A stretch of DNA of 64,000 bases from NCBI GenBank assembly GCA_029582155.1, contig CM055906.1, positions 17,217,937-17,281,936 of the forward strand, given 5' to 3'. A model generated the notes under the pieces. It saw only the letters and a program-made list of their open reading frames with translations, searched no databases and was not told the origin of the DNA. Positions 48,241 to 59,353 of the stretch are shown here, in pieces; the first letter of the stretch is position 1; every line of letters begins with the position of its first letter. The DNA comes from Panopea generosa. Taxonomy: Eukaryota > Mollusca > Bivalvia > Adapedonta > Hiatellidae. Position numbers and translations under genes: made by a program.

Positions 48241-48335
48241 ACATATGCATCAATACTTGTACATGCATAGAAAAACAAAACAATTCAAATACATGTTATA
48301 TAAACGAGAGTAAATATGATAATTTAATGATCAAA

Positions 48336-48623
48336 TCATACATAGTATTTAATTTTAATTTCCTTTCTTGAGAAGCTTTTCTTTAAATTATAATATAAGT
48401 TATTTAAGATTCTAACTTTATTACAGTTAAGTAATTGGATAAATATAATAACACTTGGATTATTATAATAATATTTGGGTACAAATTGTCTCATTAAGTT
48501 TGAATAATGATCACAGATTATGATAACGGGGAACTCATTCTCAATACCTTGCCTGTTGCAAACACTACATTTATTTCCTATCTTGCCGTGAAATTTGAAC
48601 AGTTCTATGTCGATCTTTTCCAA
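48336..48623 (-). pseudogene. LINE C-terminal fragment with Cys-rich motif
   Basis: Minus-strand frame of 95 codons. It has CSVCNRQGIENEF near residues 18-30, then 'ICDHYSNLMRQFVPKYYYNN', and a tail FIQLLNCNKVRILNNLY. The layout CxxC-x5-8-EDEFHFL-x2-C-xx-Y is typical of the last part of molluscan LINE ORF2 proteins. Here the DEFHF site is changed to NEFPV. It is a different family from the LINE tail at 48,795-48,915. Its start overlaps the region that then expands into the 42-bp repeat. Confidence 0.75.
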
Positions 48624-48627
48624 TTCG

Positions 48628-48755
48628 CAGTCCGTGTGACGAGAGTCGCTATCATGTGCTTCTTATTAACAATCCGTGTGACAAGAGTCGCTACCATATG
48701 CTTCTTATTTACGATCCGTGTGACGAGAGTCGCTACCATGTGCTTCTTATTTACA
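48628..48755. repeat. 42-bp tandem repeat, three copies
   Basis: Three units of tccgtgtgacgagagtcgct plus accatgtgcttcttatttac (42 bp), more than 90 percent alike. The small divergence suggests recent amplification. It lies directly upstream (minus sense) of the LINE fragment. Confidence 0.9.
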
Positions 48756-48794
48756 AGTTTTATCAAATAATCAGGCATTATTAATGCTAGTTTC

Positions 48795-48915
48795 AGTTCT
48801 CATTTTTTTTTTAATTTCAATCACTGAAAAGTGATCCATTTAATCACCCCGTCATAGGTCTGTGAGGGTCGGGGTGGGCCATCCCTCAACAAACCGTACA
48901 AATATATGTATCAGT
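48795..48915 (-). mobile_element. 5'-truncated LINE 3' end (L1-like family copy)
   Basis: The reverse complement matches the last ~115 bp of the LINE 3' UTR at 23,505-23,605: tatttgtacggtttgttg, gatggcccaccccgac, acagacctatgacgggg, a hairpin, attgaaatt and an A tail. The hairpin here is ATCACT, loop TTTC, AGTGAT, at the same place as the GTCACCA/TGGTGAC hairpin of the other copy. Extreme 5' truncation is usual for LINE insertions. Confidence 0.85.
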
Positions 48916-48945
48916 CAAGTTGTAACATACATTCATATATATATA

Positions 48946-49184
48946 TACACTGAAAGGAAAAAGAAAGCATACATTTTGGTTTATAAACTTATTTCATTAT
49001 TTGCTAAGTTTATTCATGTGAACTGATTTTTTCTTATTGTTTTGCTTTGAAATTAATTAAATGTTTGTTTTTTTATTCAACAATATGATGAAACATAAAT
49101 ATACAAAATTTATATGCAATACATTTATTGTTCCTTGACCTGTCGACGTTTATAGGTATGTATACTTTCTTTTTCCTTTCACCG
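48946..49184. mobile_element. MITE with Tc1-like terminal inverted repeats
   Basis: Left end tacactgaaaggaaaaagaa; right end tactttctttttcctttca, whose complement matches the left for about 20 bases. Length about 239 bp; no coding frame. The end resembles the Tc1-like terminus at 42,738 (19 of 25 positions). A TA target duplication is plausible on the left but not confirmed on the right. Confidence 0.75.
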
Positions 49185-50195
49185 CATATTCATATATACA
49201 TTAATCATAAAGGGACACACCAGTCTCAACAAATTATAGACTGTAGCTCGAGTTAAAACGAAAATCAAACAGAAATAAAATATAATTTGACACAGCAGAT
49301 GATAGTATAAGAAAATTATGTTCTCTCTCTTAAGTTTATAGTGGTTTGTTTGGTGTAGAACCTTACTAAATATAAAATATGTATTTTGGTGTATCCCTTT
49401 TTACAGAAAAGATATAGTGGCAATAATTACATGAATTTTATTAAATTGGGGTAGTTTTTGTGTGTTTATATTTATTAGAGGTATCTATAATTGGGATGGT
49501 TTATAAACACACTTTTTTGTGTGTTAATTGATGGTGTTTATTAAAAGCCAGGAGAAGACATTAAAAAAAATATCGAAGATACCTTGGTTCATTTTATATT
49601 CTTCTAGTAAAATTTAACGTTATATGAGAATCAGAAATCACAAAAGAATCACCTATTTCCTAAATTTTATAAAACATGTGTTTTCAGTTTTTGGATTGGT
49701 TGAATGTTAGTGTAATATATTTCTCATTTGCATATATTTCATAAAAAATTAAGCAGATTCATATACAAACTAAAATATTATGTCAATTATATATATAAAT
49801 ATACAGAAAGAATAAGTAACAACTTATATGTGAATTCAAGAGAAACAGGTGTGTAGTGTAAGGATTTTCTTGTTGTTGATTTTTAAAAATCAAATATCAA
49901 AAAATAATAAAATGAAAAAAAACAACAATTGTTTTGAAAGAAACATGATTAAGAGTGTACATGTGTAAACACTATTTCCAAGCAAATATTTATAGTTTAA
50001 TAGAGTCCCTTATAATTATAATGATTCCATTTGTGACACAAAAAATATAGGCTAAACTATTGATGTAAACAGTAATTAAGATCTTATATTATTGCAAAAT
50101 TTGCTTTCACAAATAAGATTAACTCTAGTTAGTGGGCTGCTTTTATCTTTACTTTCACTCCATCTTGATATAAATATGTATTTGAGTCTTTGCTT
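49185..50195. other. Non-coding stretch
   Basis: AT-rich unique sequence, nothing recognised. Confidence 0.5.
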
Positions 50196-50199
50196 AATA

Positions 50200-50282
50200 A
50201 TGGAATAAAAATGTTTACAATGGAATAAATGTGTCAACAATGGAATAAACATGTTAACAATGGATTAAACATGTTTACATTC
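50200..50282. repeat. 20-bp tandem repeat, four copies
   Basis: Four copies of aatggaataaacatgttaac with substitutions (aaaatgtttac, atgtgtcaac, acatgtttac). Confidence 0.85.
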
Positions 50283-50787
50283 ATTGAACTCGGAAATAAC
50301 CACACTTTAATTAATCTTAGATTATTTAATTGTTTCAGTTTAAATGCCCAATTATTAACATTATTATCTAATTGTAGTACGAGGTTATTAAAAACAGCTC
50401 GTAGTATGCAATTATTAGTTTTTGTGTGTAAATTTAACCAGTACTTCATTATCCTTACTTTCCTCGCTAATTCCATTGGGAGTCTCCCGGTTTCACCATA
50501 CACAGATACAATATACTGTATATAATATACTGTATATAGTCCACTACTAGTATAAAAACAATAAAACGTGAATATTTAAACACGTACATAACAACGTGAT
50601 GTAGATCTCGAAATGGCGCAGCATTTGTCACCTGTGATCTCGGATTTGTGGCCGTATCACTTACCAATAAAATGTGAGCAATAAGCATAAACACAAAACA
50701 CGACTTTGTGGAGAAAGACCGCGGAACGAGTCTTCATCTAGAGTATCCGCAAGTCACTCAGGCAAACTTTCTCACATATTTTTTTGA

Positions 50788-50873
50788 CCAAGCTGGGATC
50801 GAGCCCAAGACCGCAGCAATGAAATTGTAAATGATCACGAGACAGCGGCTTAGACTACTCGGTCACGCTGGAA
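50788..50873 (-). mobile_element. tRNA-derived sequence (Leu/Ser-like head), decayed
   Basis: On the minus strand an A-box region gtgaccgagtagtctaagcc is followed 46 nt later by a B-box-like gggctcgatccc. The A box and the long gap are like class II tRNAs (Leu or Ser). The acceptor arm does not pair beyond three bases, so this is more likely a SINE head or tRNA pseudogene than a working tRNA. Confidence 0.6.
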
Positions 50874-51194
50874 ACTGTTTATAAATGTGCTGCGTACCAC
50901 GAGTAATGCGTACAAACACCATCAAAACGTGTGGTATGTCATCTGTGAATACATTTCTTGGCGTTTGTAATGCAACTTCGTTCTTAACAGGAACTTCGCT
51001 AACATAATATATGTAAAGTTTACCATGTGCGTACGTAAAAACAAAAACAAAAAAATCAACATATAATCGTAGAAATAGTATTGATAGTCATTTTTTTTGT
51101 TAAAAAATGTGAAAATGTATATGGATCTATATGAAAAAAAAACAAAAAGAGGGCAACGATGACCCTTTTATCGCTGATCTTGGTAATAATTTTA

Positions 51195-51383
51195 GTTTAT
51201 AATAATTTATTTTAGCTCAGTTGCGATGAAAGTGCAGAACTTATATGAACCGCTCTCGAGTCCGCTTCTTGGGTAGAACCTGTACTGAGTGTTGTTTTAT
51301 GAGAGGCATCGGGCCGAGCTTGGGATCGAACCGACAACCTCTGGTGTTAGCGGCAACACTATCCACTTCACTACCGCGCCGCT
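51195..51383 (-). mobile_element. tRNA-derived SINE, copy 2
   Basis: Reverse complement of the family at 33,380-33,570: head gcgcggtagtgaagtggata, B box ggttcgatcc (plus-strand 51,323-51,332), body gatgcctctcat, aaaacaacactcagtac, gactcgagagcggttcatat. Matching extends into the 3' part (gagctaaa) to about 51,195. Confidence 0.87.
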
Positions 51384-51945
51384 AAACTAAGGTGACTTAA
51401 TTAACTGATCATGTCTGTGAAATTATCCTGCATTATACCAAGTTATTCGTTGGACATTGTCATTGGGCCTGAGTGCAAGCTTTTATTGGCCATTATGTCA
51501 CTAATTTTGTCATCTGAATTCAAATTCTGTGAATGGCTTAATTGTTCGTAAGTATAACACAAATCTATGAGTAGAGGACTATCCAATGATCATTCTTATT
51601 AGAAGAAATGAGTATGTAACATTGGTGCGGAAGCAAAAATGGATTTACTTGTACAAAAATATGTTAGGAAATTAATGGCTGCCATTTTTTAAAATGGATT
51701 CAGAGGCGATGTTGTCATCAAAAAGTTCACGTGACACGATGGCGCGATAGGTCGCAAAATTTCTGATCTGATTAGAATGACGATTTTTGCAATGTTTTAG
51801 AAGTATAATTTCATTTATAAGTGGATAATGGTTGTATAAATGCACTAATAATAGATCTGTGCATTTTAAAGTGTAAAAAAAACCCCGTTAGACTAAAGTG
51901 TAATTTTGTGATTTAAACGGATTTTTACACGTACAAAGGAGACCT
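51384..51945. other. Probable LINE 5' region
   Basis: Lies directly upstream of the ORF1 below and may be its 5' UTR. No other feature seen. Confidence 0.4.
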
Positions 51946-53035
51946 GTGTGTACAACGTGCAACTTTTCTTGCGTTAAGGTAACATTCTTTGCATTCTTCT
52001 GTAATAGTGTTGACGAGGCTTTCGACTACCTACATACATTCGACTATCTACAGTCCGGTTTACATAAACACAAAATTGTTTTACTTTTACATGTAATAAA
52101 CTTGCCAAATGCCAAAGCACAAAAATGGCCACAAAATCAAATGCTGCTCCATATACGCCAAAAGAAAACCAACAGCATTGATAAAAAATGTACTTATTCA
52201 CCACGCACGCCTAGTCCAGTTAGTTCAAATCCAACGAAAAAGTCAAACAACCCCGCCGAAATAGAAATAATCCTCGACACTATTGCTGAATCGTCCGAGG
52301 TTCGATTCCCAAACACACCACAAACAGTAGCATTGTCGGACAGCGACATGGCAACCATTGCCAAAAATATAGCTTCGGTTGTACGAGATGAGCTAATACT
52401 TTATATAGAAGAAACAGTAAATACAACTATGAAATCTCTGGCACAATCCGTGGCAGACATTGTTTCTTCTTCGTTCACAAAGAAGGTTGAACAGCAAGAG
52501 CAGGACAAAATTCAAATTACTGCAGAAGTGAGCACCCTCCGCAGTCAGGTCGATGACCTTGTATCTAAATGTGCGTCACTCGAATCTGCACTAGACGAAT
52601 CAGAACAGTTCTCCCGCCACAACTGTCTCAGGATAAGTGGTATTCCGGTCACCGCTGCTGAAACTACTGACGAGATTGAGCTCGACATTGCCTCAAAGTA
52701 CAACACTCAAATTAATCTCGTTGATATTGAGTTAAAAGGAGAAATACTACTGCGTCAAAACCAGTAGATATCATTGTAAAATTTGTTTCATATAGATCAC
52801 GAGCCAACTTCATCGGTACAAAATCAAAGCTAAAGGAGAGTGACATATATAGAAATGTGTTTATAATCGAAGACCTGACCAAAAAAACGAAGCAACATTA
52901 TATATGAATCGAGAAAACTAGTCAAGCAAAGTATTTTGAAGCAAGCATTTTCAAGAGACGGTCGCATCTTTGTGAAAAACAAGCACGACCAGAAACATTT
53001 ATATGATACACACATGTACCTAATCGCACTCACTG
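51946..53035 (+). pseudogene. LINE ORF1-like protein (coiled coil plus RRM), broken at the C-terminus
   Basis: The open part runs 51,946-52,767 (273 codons), the longest non-repeat frame in the window. The likely true start is internal, near residues 60-80, because the first part lacks family features. Residues about 130-190 form amphipathic helices (ADIVSSSFTKKVEQQEQDK, 'VSTLRSQVDDLVSKCASLE'). These lead into ESEQFSRHNCLRISGIP, the start of the RRM-like fold of L1/Tx1-type ORF1 proteins. After the stop at 52,767 another frame continues with PVDIIVKFVSYRSRANFIG and VFIIEDLTKK to about 53,035, so a frameshift splits the RRM and C-terminal domain. No ORF2 follows; the next sequence is a tandem array. 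Confidence 0.85.
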
Positions 53036-54420
53036 ATAGTTGTCGTCGTCTTTTTCGTCGTCAGTACAATGCGAGGATTATATGGGATGATAATGAATTT
53101 GTTAATTAATGATGAAGTCGTCGTCATCATCAATAAAGTTGGGATAGTGGTGATTGTCGTCGATGTCGTCGTCTTTTTTGTCGTCAAAACAAGAGGGTGG
53201 TTAAAAGGGTCGGTGATGATGATAAGTTTATGTTAACGTCGTCGTCATCAATATGATGAGGACTTATTTTGGATTGTGGAAACTGTCGTCGTCTTTTTCG
53301 TCGTCAATACAATGGGGTGATTAAAAGGGATGGTGATGATGGTTAATTATTGTTGACGTCGTCGTCATCAATAAAGTGGGCTCTTATTAGGGATAATGGT
53401 GATTGTTGTTGCTTTCGACGTCAATTTCGGCGTCAATACAAATGGGATAATTAAAAATGATTGTGATGATGGTTAGTAATTGTCATTGTTGTCGTCGTCT
53501 TTTTCGTCGCCTATACAATTGGGTGATTAAAAGTGATCGTGATTGTGGTTAATTAGTGTTGACGTCGTCAATCAATAAAGTGGTTCTTATAAGGTATTGT
53601 GGTGTTTGTCGTTGTTGTCGTCTTCTTTTTCGTCGTCAATACAATGGGGTTGAATATAGGGAAGGATGATGATGGTTAATTTATGTTGACGTCATCGTCA
53701 CCAATTCAGGACTCACACCACTATTATCTCCCTTGAGTACTCCGGACATACAGATGAAGGAGGTAGAAATAAAACTTTCGTTTTTTCTTTTTTCTTCTTT
53801 TTTCAGGGCTTTGTGCTGCAATGTTTTTTTTTCTAGCTGAGTTAAATGGTCAGTATTTTAGAAATCACCACTGAAAATTTGATGCTGGTACCAGCTTTCT
53901 GGACAATTATGTGTCATTTCAGAATTGTTGGTCCGAACCGCATCTAGGGCAAACAGTTGACATATTATTACTCTGGAAATTGATAGGTCTCACAAAAGCA
54001 TTTAATTTAAAAAGAAAACAACCTGATCAAGCTATACTTTTTTTCCTTCATAATTGCATATCTTGAACCAGTGAAGAATTTGAGCCCAGACACATGCTGC
54101 AGAATTTAATTTTTCACTCTGATTTGGATATAAATGTTACAATGGAGCCCTATGTGAAATGTAATAGTGGTGTGAGACGTATAGTGAGTACTTATTAGTA
54201 ATAGCGGTGATTGTCGTCGTTGACGTCGTCTTTTTCGTCGCTAATACAATTGAGTAATTAATGGGATTATGATGATGGTTAATTAATGTTGACGTCGTGA
54301 TTATAATGGTTTTGTTAACGTCGTCACCTTCAATAAGGTGATTATCGCCGTCGTTTTCGTCGTCAATACAATAAGGTAATTAAATGATGATGATCTTTAA
54401 CACTTATGTTGAAATGTCGT
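53036..54420. repeat. GTC/GAC-rich ~120-bp tandem repeat, split by an insertion
   Basis: The landmark 'tctttttcgtcgtcaataca' recurs near 53,050, 53,170, 53,290, 53,500 and 53,625, then near 54,228 and 54,350. Other parts of the unit are gatggtgatgatggttaatt and gttgacgtcgtcgtcatcaa. The period is about 115-123 bp. The array is interrupted at 53,712-54,176 by a TIR element and resumes in the same phase type. The unit is unusually CpG-rich for this window (gtcgtcgtc, gacgtcgtc). Confidence 0.92.
53712..54176. mobile_element. 465-bp TIR element inserted in the GTC array
   Basis: A perfect 15-bp inverted repeat ctcacaccactatta (53,712-53,726) / taatagtggtgtgag (54,162-54,176) bounds the segment. 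It sits inside the GTC/GAC array, which continues on both sides. Its core 53,842-54,096 matches the dispersed repeat at 46,193-46,437. There is no open frame for a transposase. A target-site duplication is not obvious. The superfamily cannot be named from the ends. Confidence 0.8.
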
Positions 54421-54480
54421 TTTATGCAACTATTTGTTTGGTATTCTTATGTAAAATGTTTCATTGTTACTGATGACAAG

Positions 54481-54578
54481 AATGATTATTATGATAATGT
54501 TAATGGTGGTGAAGATGATGATGATTATTATTATTATGATGATTATTATGATATTGTTAATAATGCTGCTGCTGTTGC

Positions 54579-54610
<32 letters not shown>
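54481..54610. repeat. GAT/TAT trinucleotide microsatellite
   Basis: Runs of gat, tta and gct triplets, ending in nine or ten uninterrupted gat copies at about 54,578-54,607. Open frames in all phases here (poly-Asp, poly-Ile, poly-His) are artefacts. Confidence 0.93.
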
Positions 54611-54611
<1 letters not shown>

Positions 54612-54619
54612 TACCTAAA

Positions 54620-55266
54620 ATTACATTGAAATTGAAACTTAAGATAAAATATGTAATGACTATAGTTATCAGCTATTACACTTATTAAGATTAAATATAT
54701 TATATTGTAATTACCTGATGTGTTTGGCACAAACGCAGCTTGTTTATTTAATATCACTGGTTTGTAATTTTATTGAATTATAACTACCAATAAATGATAC
54801 GGTTTGTTCATCAACACACCAAGAGATACTTTGTGTGATTATTGTATGATATTCGAATTTGTTTTTGAATTTTCATCTTGCAAGTACAGAGCATTTATAT
54901 TTTTACAGGGTGTACATTGAAGATATTCAACATACGCTACCTATACTCGTTCTCCACGTGTGTACATATAATCAGTTGGACGTCTGGCTCAAATTTATAA
55001 ATGCTTATATTGTGTAAATATATGTGCTTTGAAACCTACTTGTTACAAATTATTGAAATTTCATTTGTACATTTTGTTTTCCACTAAAGTCTGAATTAGT
55101 TTTTAATACTACTTTTACAACGAAAGTAATATTTAAAAAAATTGTTTATAAATCATCATTCTAATTAGACCAGTCAGTCTAGTATGAATTAGTATGAATG
55201 AATTTTATTTTATTTTCCAAAGTCACTATTTCAATATTCTTATTTATTTTATTACTAAACGAATAT
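54620..55266. other. Non-coding stretch
   Basis: Unique AT-rich sequence up to the start of the LTR. Nothing recognised. Confidence 0.5.
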
Positions 55267-55956
55267 TGTGTAATAGTCAGTCACTCAGTAATTATCATAT
55301 TTTTATCAAATTAGTTTAATAGTTTAATATTAGAATCATGATTGGATATATATATATATATATTTTTTTTTGCAAGAAAGCTAAAATGGGCACACTCTTA
55401 TGAGATGTCCAGATGATAGACGGCGTGTACTTGTTAAAGCGAGATATAGTGTATTCACTTAAAACCAAATGTCATGATAAAAATGTTTTGTACTCCTTTT
55501 GGCTGGGCGTATACAGTTAGCGAATGGCAGGGTGATCAGTTCCGGAGACTTTTACTTGTTGATAATGAACCATTTGTACGCATTCAGAAATGTAGTCCTG
55601 GCTAATGTATTCCTAATGGTCCAGGTGTGACTGCATAGGATTCTCGCGAGGCCTTTAAACGGGATTAGTTAGATGGGGGGAAAGGGCAGTTTACTTTGGT
55701 ATGCAAAAGGTTATAAATCGTAGGCTACTTTGGAAAGTTAAAAAAAAAAGGGGGGGGGGGGGGTGTAGTTGCATGGTTTGATTGAGATAATTGTTGATGT
55801 TTAAATAGGAACTGATACAAAAATGGGGACGTATATTAGAATATATTTTAGAAACTGAATGTGTGTTAATAGAATTCATTAAAGTTTAAATGACAGTTAT
55901 AACAATGTAAGAAATAAATATATAAATAAATTCGTGCGTTATGTGTTAATGATGTG
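55267..55956 (+). mobile_element. 5' LTR of a Ty3/gypsy-like retrotransposon
   Basis: Starts tgtgtaatagtcagtcactc and aligns with the solo LTR at 43,590-44,238. It contains tatgagatgtccag, gtacttgttaaa, tccaggtgtgactgca and a polyadenylation-like gaaataaa at about 55,911. It includes a G-run at 55,751-55,762. A gag-like remnant begins about 210 bp downstream, as expected for a 5' LTR. No downstream 3' LTR was recognised before the window end, so the element is truncated or its 3' part is lost. The primer-binding site could not be assigned. Confidence 0.8.
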
Positions 55957-56163
55957 CGATGGTGAAACATGTAAGAGGAGGGGTAGGAAAAATGGTTTCC
56001 GTGACCAAAGATTCATTAGATTCATTAGCGGCAGCGAAGTACACTCGTAACACGTTAGTGGATAATTGCAGAATTAAACTTTTCAACTAGTGATCTTTAT
56101 AATTTAATATATTTTCTTGGCGTGAATATCTAAAAAAAAATAATAATAATGCCTTAAATTAAT

Positions 56164-57760
56164 ATGGCGGCTGAAAATAATGGGAAGTACTTATAAAAAA
56201 TTGATCGAACAAATGCAAAATTATTAACAGAATGGGTAAATGAGATAGAAAACTTTAGTTATATAAATAACTATGGAAATGAGAAGAAAATAATGCTTAT
56301 GTATCGGAAGAGTGGCGGTTTATTATCACAGTTTATTAAAAGATATCTCAATAATCAAGAAAACTAAAATTTTGAAGATTTGAGATTAGAATTAGAGTCA
56401 CGATTTGGCGAAGTTCGACATATGTCTCACGCATTATTGCTATTAAGTAAAATCAAACAATTAGAAAATAATAGACAGAATACTAGCAACCTCATGTTAT
56501 TATTGTAGTGATAAGTAATTGTAAGAATAATCAATGCAGGGATAATTAAAGTAGAGATAATTTATGTAGGGATAATTTAAATTAAGGTGCGTCTTAGATT
56601 TCGAAGCATGCATGGTTTAATATAAGAAATATTTTATATGATATAAGAAAATTAGTTACAAAATAAACAAGATAGTTTGCAGTATGAAATTAATTAAATG
56701 TTTTTGAGGAGAACTAACTAAATTAAAACGAAACAGGGCGGATAATGCTGATAAAACGGTATATAAAATAATGTGAATTAAAGTAAGAGACACGGTGTAT
56801 GAATATTTTGATTATATTAAGAGAAATGATGTATAAATATATTTGTTTAGAATAAGAGAATGATGTATGAAATATTTGATTTGAAGTAAGAGTCACGGTG
56901 TATAAAATTATATGATTTGAAAAAAGAGAAGCGATGTATCAAACATTTAGGTTAAAGTTACAGTAGAAGAAGCGATAAAAAAATATGTGAGAAGAAACAA
57001 GTTATTGTCACTTTGGTTGACTTTCTGGTGAATTACTAAATAAAAAGATTACGGCTGACATATGTAATAAAGAGTCAGCTGGAAGGTTAAACTATGGCAA
57101 TGCGCCATATGGAAAGTGCAAATCTAATTAATAAAGAGATATACATAAATGAGAGAATGTATACATTTTGTATGGTCGTTTGCATAGCTTACATGAATGT
57201 AATGACTCAGACGTATTTTAATAGAAATTTCGGGGTTTGTAAAAGAAAGAAAAATAAAAATAAATATAGAAAAATAAAAATAAATAGAGAAAAAGAAAGA
57301 AAAAGAGAAAAAAGGTTGATTTTGTATATCTATGAAAGAGTATTAGGTGGTGAAGGTTTATTATGTAAGAAGAATAGCGGTGTCGTATTAATGTTGTGTG
57401 CAGTAAGCGTATACAGATACTTGACATGTACTAATGTAGTAAATGTATCATATTTTGTAATTAAGCATATAGGACAGACAGTTAGCGAGGCCATTAAAGA
57501 ACTGTTATAAAGTTATAGAGAGGCAATCTTTAGGTTAACGGTGTTATAAAATAATTAAGGATTGGGGAGACGTTATTTACAATGTAAATAAACACTAAAA
57601 ACGGGTTTGGGAAATGAATAAGATTGACTGGATATTCATTCAGCTATGATGACTAACAGGAGTCAAGCTTATTAAAAAAAAACCAGACAATTGTGTTTAA
57701 ATTGTGGAATGACTGGCATTGTGACATTAGAATTGTGAAACACCCAAAGAGAACCGAATA
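56164..57760 (+). pseudogene. Gag-like remnant of the LTR retrotransposon
   Basis: Start ATG at 56,164 (MAAENNGKYL, then a stop), followed by LLTEWVNEIENFSYIN, 'MLMYRKSGGLLSQFIKRYL', another stop, and LESRFGEVRHMSHALLLLSK. This resembles the capsid region of Ty3/gypsy Gag proteins. A zinc-knuckle-like CLNCGMTG with the following His lost, then NCETPKENR in another frame, lies at 57,690-57,760. Between them is an unexplained 138-codon frame (57,094-57,510) with a Lys/Arg-rich centre that overlaps a purine-rich tract and may be chance. At least four stops or frameshifts make this inactive. Protease, RT and integrase were not found. Confidence 0.68.
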
Positions 57761-58760
57761 TAACTGTTATTTATCATATTACTTGAAAATATGACTCTTT
57801 ACTCAGGGACAGATGAGAAATCATAGTATCCAGAGGTGTGGTTATTACAGTTTCATTGAAACAGTTGCCAGATGAAAGTAAATGTCTAAATTGGGGTATT
57901 GTTTTGATAATTTTGGGTATGATCATAATTTAAGTAATATATTGTTTCCGTTAAATCAAAATAAGCAAGGTTGACAGATAAATATAGGAAGGTTAGAGAC
58001 GGTTCTTCCGATGAAGAAAATGGAACTTTCCAGAAGGCTTAAAGAACGAAATAACCGTATTAAGCAGGAAAAGTAGTGACAGTGGCAGTGACGGTAGTAG
58101 TAGTAGTAGTAAATCAGATACTAACGTATCTCTGAAGTCAGAAAGTTCATTCAAAACGTCTAATAGACGGGAACAAATAAATAGGTTTGATTCAGAGAAT
58201 AGTAGTGATGCGATGCTGAGTTATCAAGTGTAAATAACTCTGAATATAGAGAACCGGAAGTAGATAGTGAGTTTGAACCGGAAGTAGAAATGGACATTAA
58301 CTATGTTCAAAAACCTAAGAAAATTAGGTCTACAAGAAGGAAGTAAAAATGGACATTAATTGTGTTCAAACCCCTAAGAAATTTAGGTCTACGAAGAAAA
58401 CGAGTTTCAGTAGTAGCAGTGACAGTAATGGTAGTAGTAGCGGTAGCAGTAAGGAATCGGTATCTCACAAAAGAAGCTAAAGGTTTTATTTAGCGCTCTC
58501 TCAAATATGTTAGATTAAGATCACAAAGTTGTTTTAACTGATTCATGACAAGCTTTTCGATTTACATTGAGTTACACCTCTGAAAATATTTATAATAATA
58601 AAAAAATAATGAATTCGATATTAGATGAGTTTTTTTAACTTTCAAAGTAAAGTAACTATAAATAAAGAAATGATGCAAGACGCATATCAATATGAATGGT
58701 ATGAAATTAATGTAATAACACGTAATAAAGACGGCGTAAGGAAATTTGTGAAACATATCT
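57761..58760 (+). pseudogene. Ser/Asp/Lys-rich remnant downstream of gag
   Basis: At 58,065-58,230 a frame reads as a serine-rich tract (SDSGSDGSSSSSSKSD) from gta/agt repeats, then 'LKSESSFKTSNRREQINRF'. A 60-bp segment is duplicated (58,278 and 58,340: gaagtagaaatggacattaa / gaagtaaaaatggacattaa), and a second serine tract follows at 58,400-58,450. Its place after the zinc-knuckle remnant suggests more of the same retroelement, but no domain can be named. Confidence 0.4.
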
Positions 58761-58845
58761 GACCATATATGAAATTACTAAAAGTAATATACATTACAAT
58801 ATATATTGATTACTTGAAGGAAATTACATTGCAAAATTGAGGAAG

Positions 58846-58955
58846 TGTGTGCGCGCATGAATGTTTGCATGTGAATGTATGTGTATATATGTGTGTGCGG
58901 GCGTGTGTGCGTATGTGTGCGTGTATCCGTGTGTGTTTGCGTGAGTACGCATGTA
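58846..58955. repeat. Imperfect GT microsatellite
   Basis: Alternating gt/gc runs (gtgtgtgcgcgcatg, gtgtgtgcgggcgtgtgtgc) for about 110 bp. Confidence 0.9.
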
Positions 58956-59301
58956 TATTTTCTCATTAACTACACTTTATGTCATTCATATTTACGTGCC
59001 AGGAATGTAATATATCTTAACCATCGTTAAAAATTGCAAAATATAGTTGAAAGGGAATGGCCGAATCTAATGTTGAGAGAACTTTTGGCCAGACCCTTTT
59101 GCCTTAAATTGTATTTTGACTTATATACATGATAAATTTTGTAAAGTGTTTATTTGGCAATACATATGTTTAAACTAAAATCAATGTTGTTCGAAGCAAA
59201 TGCTTACGAATGGACAAAGAGTGACCACAATACATCACCTTAAGCCTTCGGCTCTGTTGAGCTTAAAAAATGAATACATATAGGAAAAATATGAAGAGCG
59301 C

Positions 59302-59303
<2 letters not shown>

Positions 59304-59352
<49 letters not shown>
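59304..59352. repeat. GA dinucleotide microsatellite
   Basis: About 24 uninterrupted ga copies. No interruptions suggests recent instability. Confidence 0.97.

Positions 59353-59353
<1 letters not shown>

Noticed and set aside
54430-54757. Poly-Asp, poly-Ile and poly-His frames
   Set aside because: All come from the GAT/TAT microsatellite read in different phases.
57094-57510. 138-codon frame as a separate host gene
   Set aside because: It lies inside the gag-like remnant, its basic centre is a purine-rich simple tract, and it resembles no family. Kept only as a note in the gag entry.
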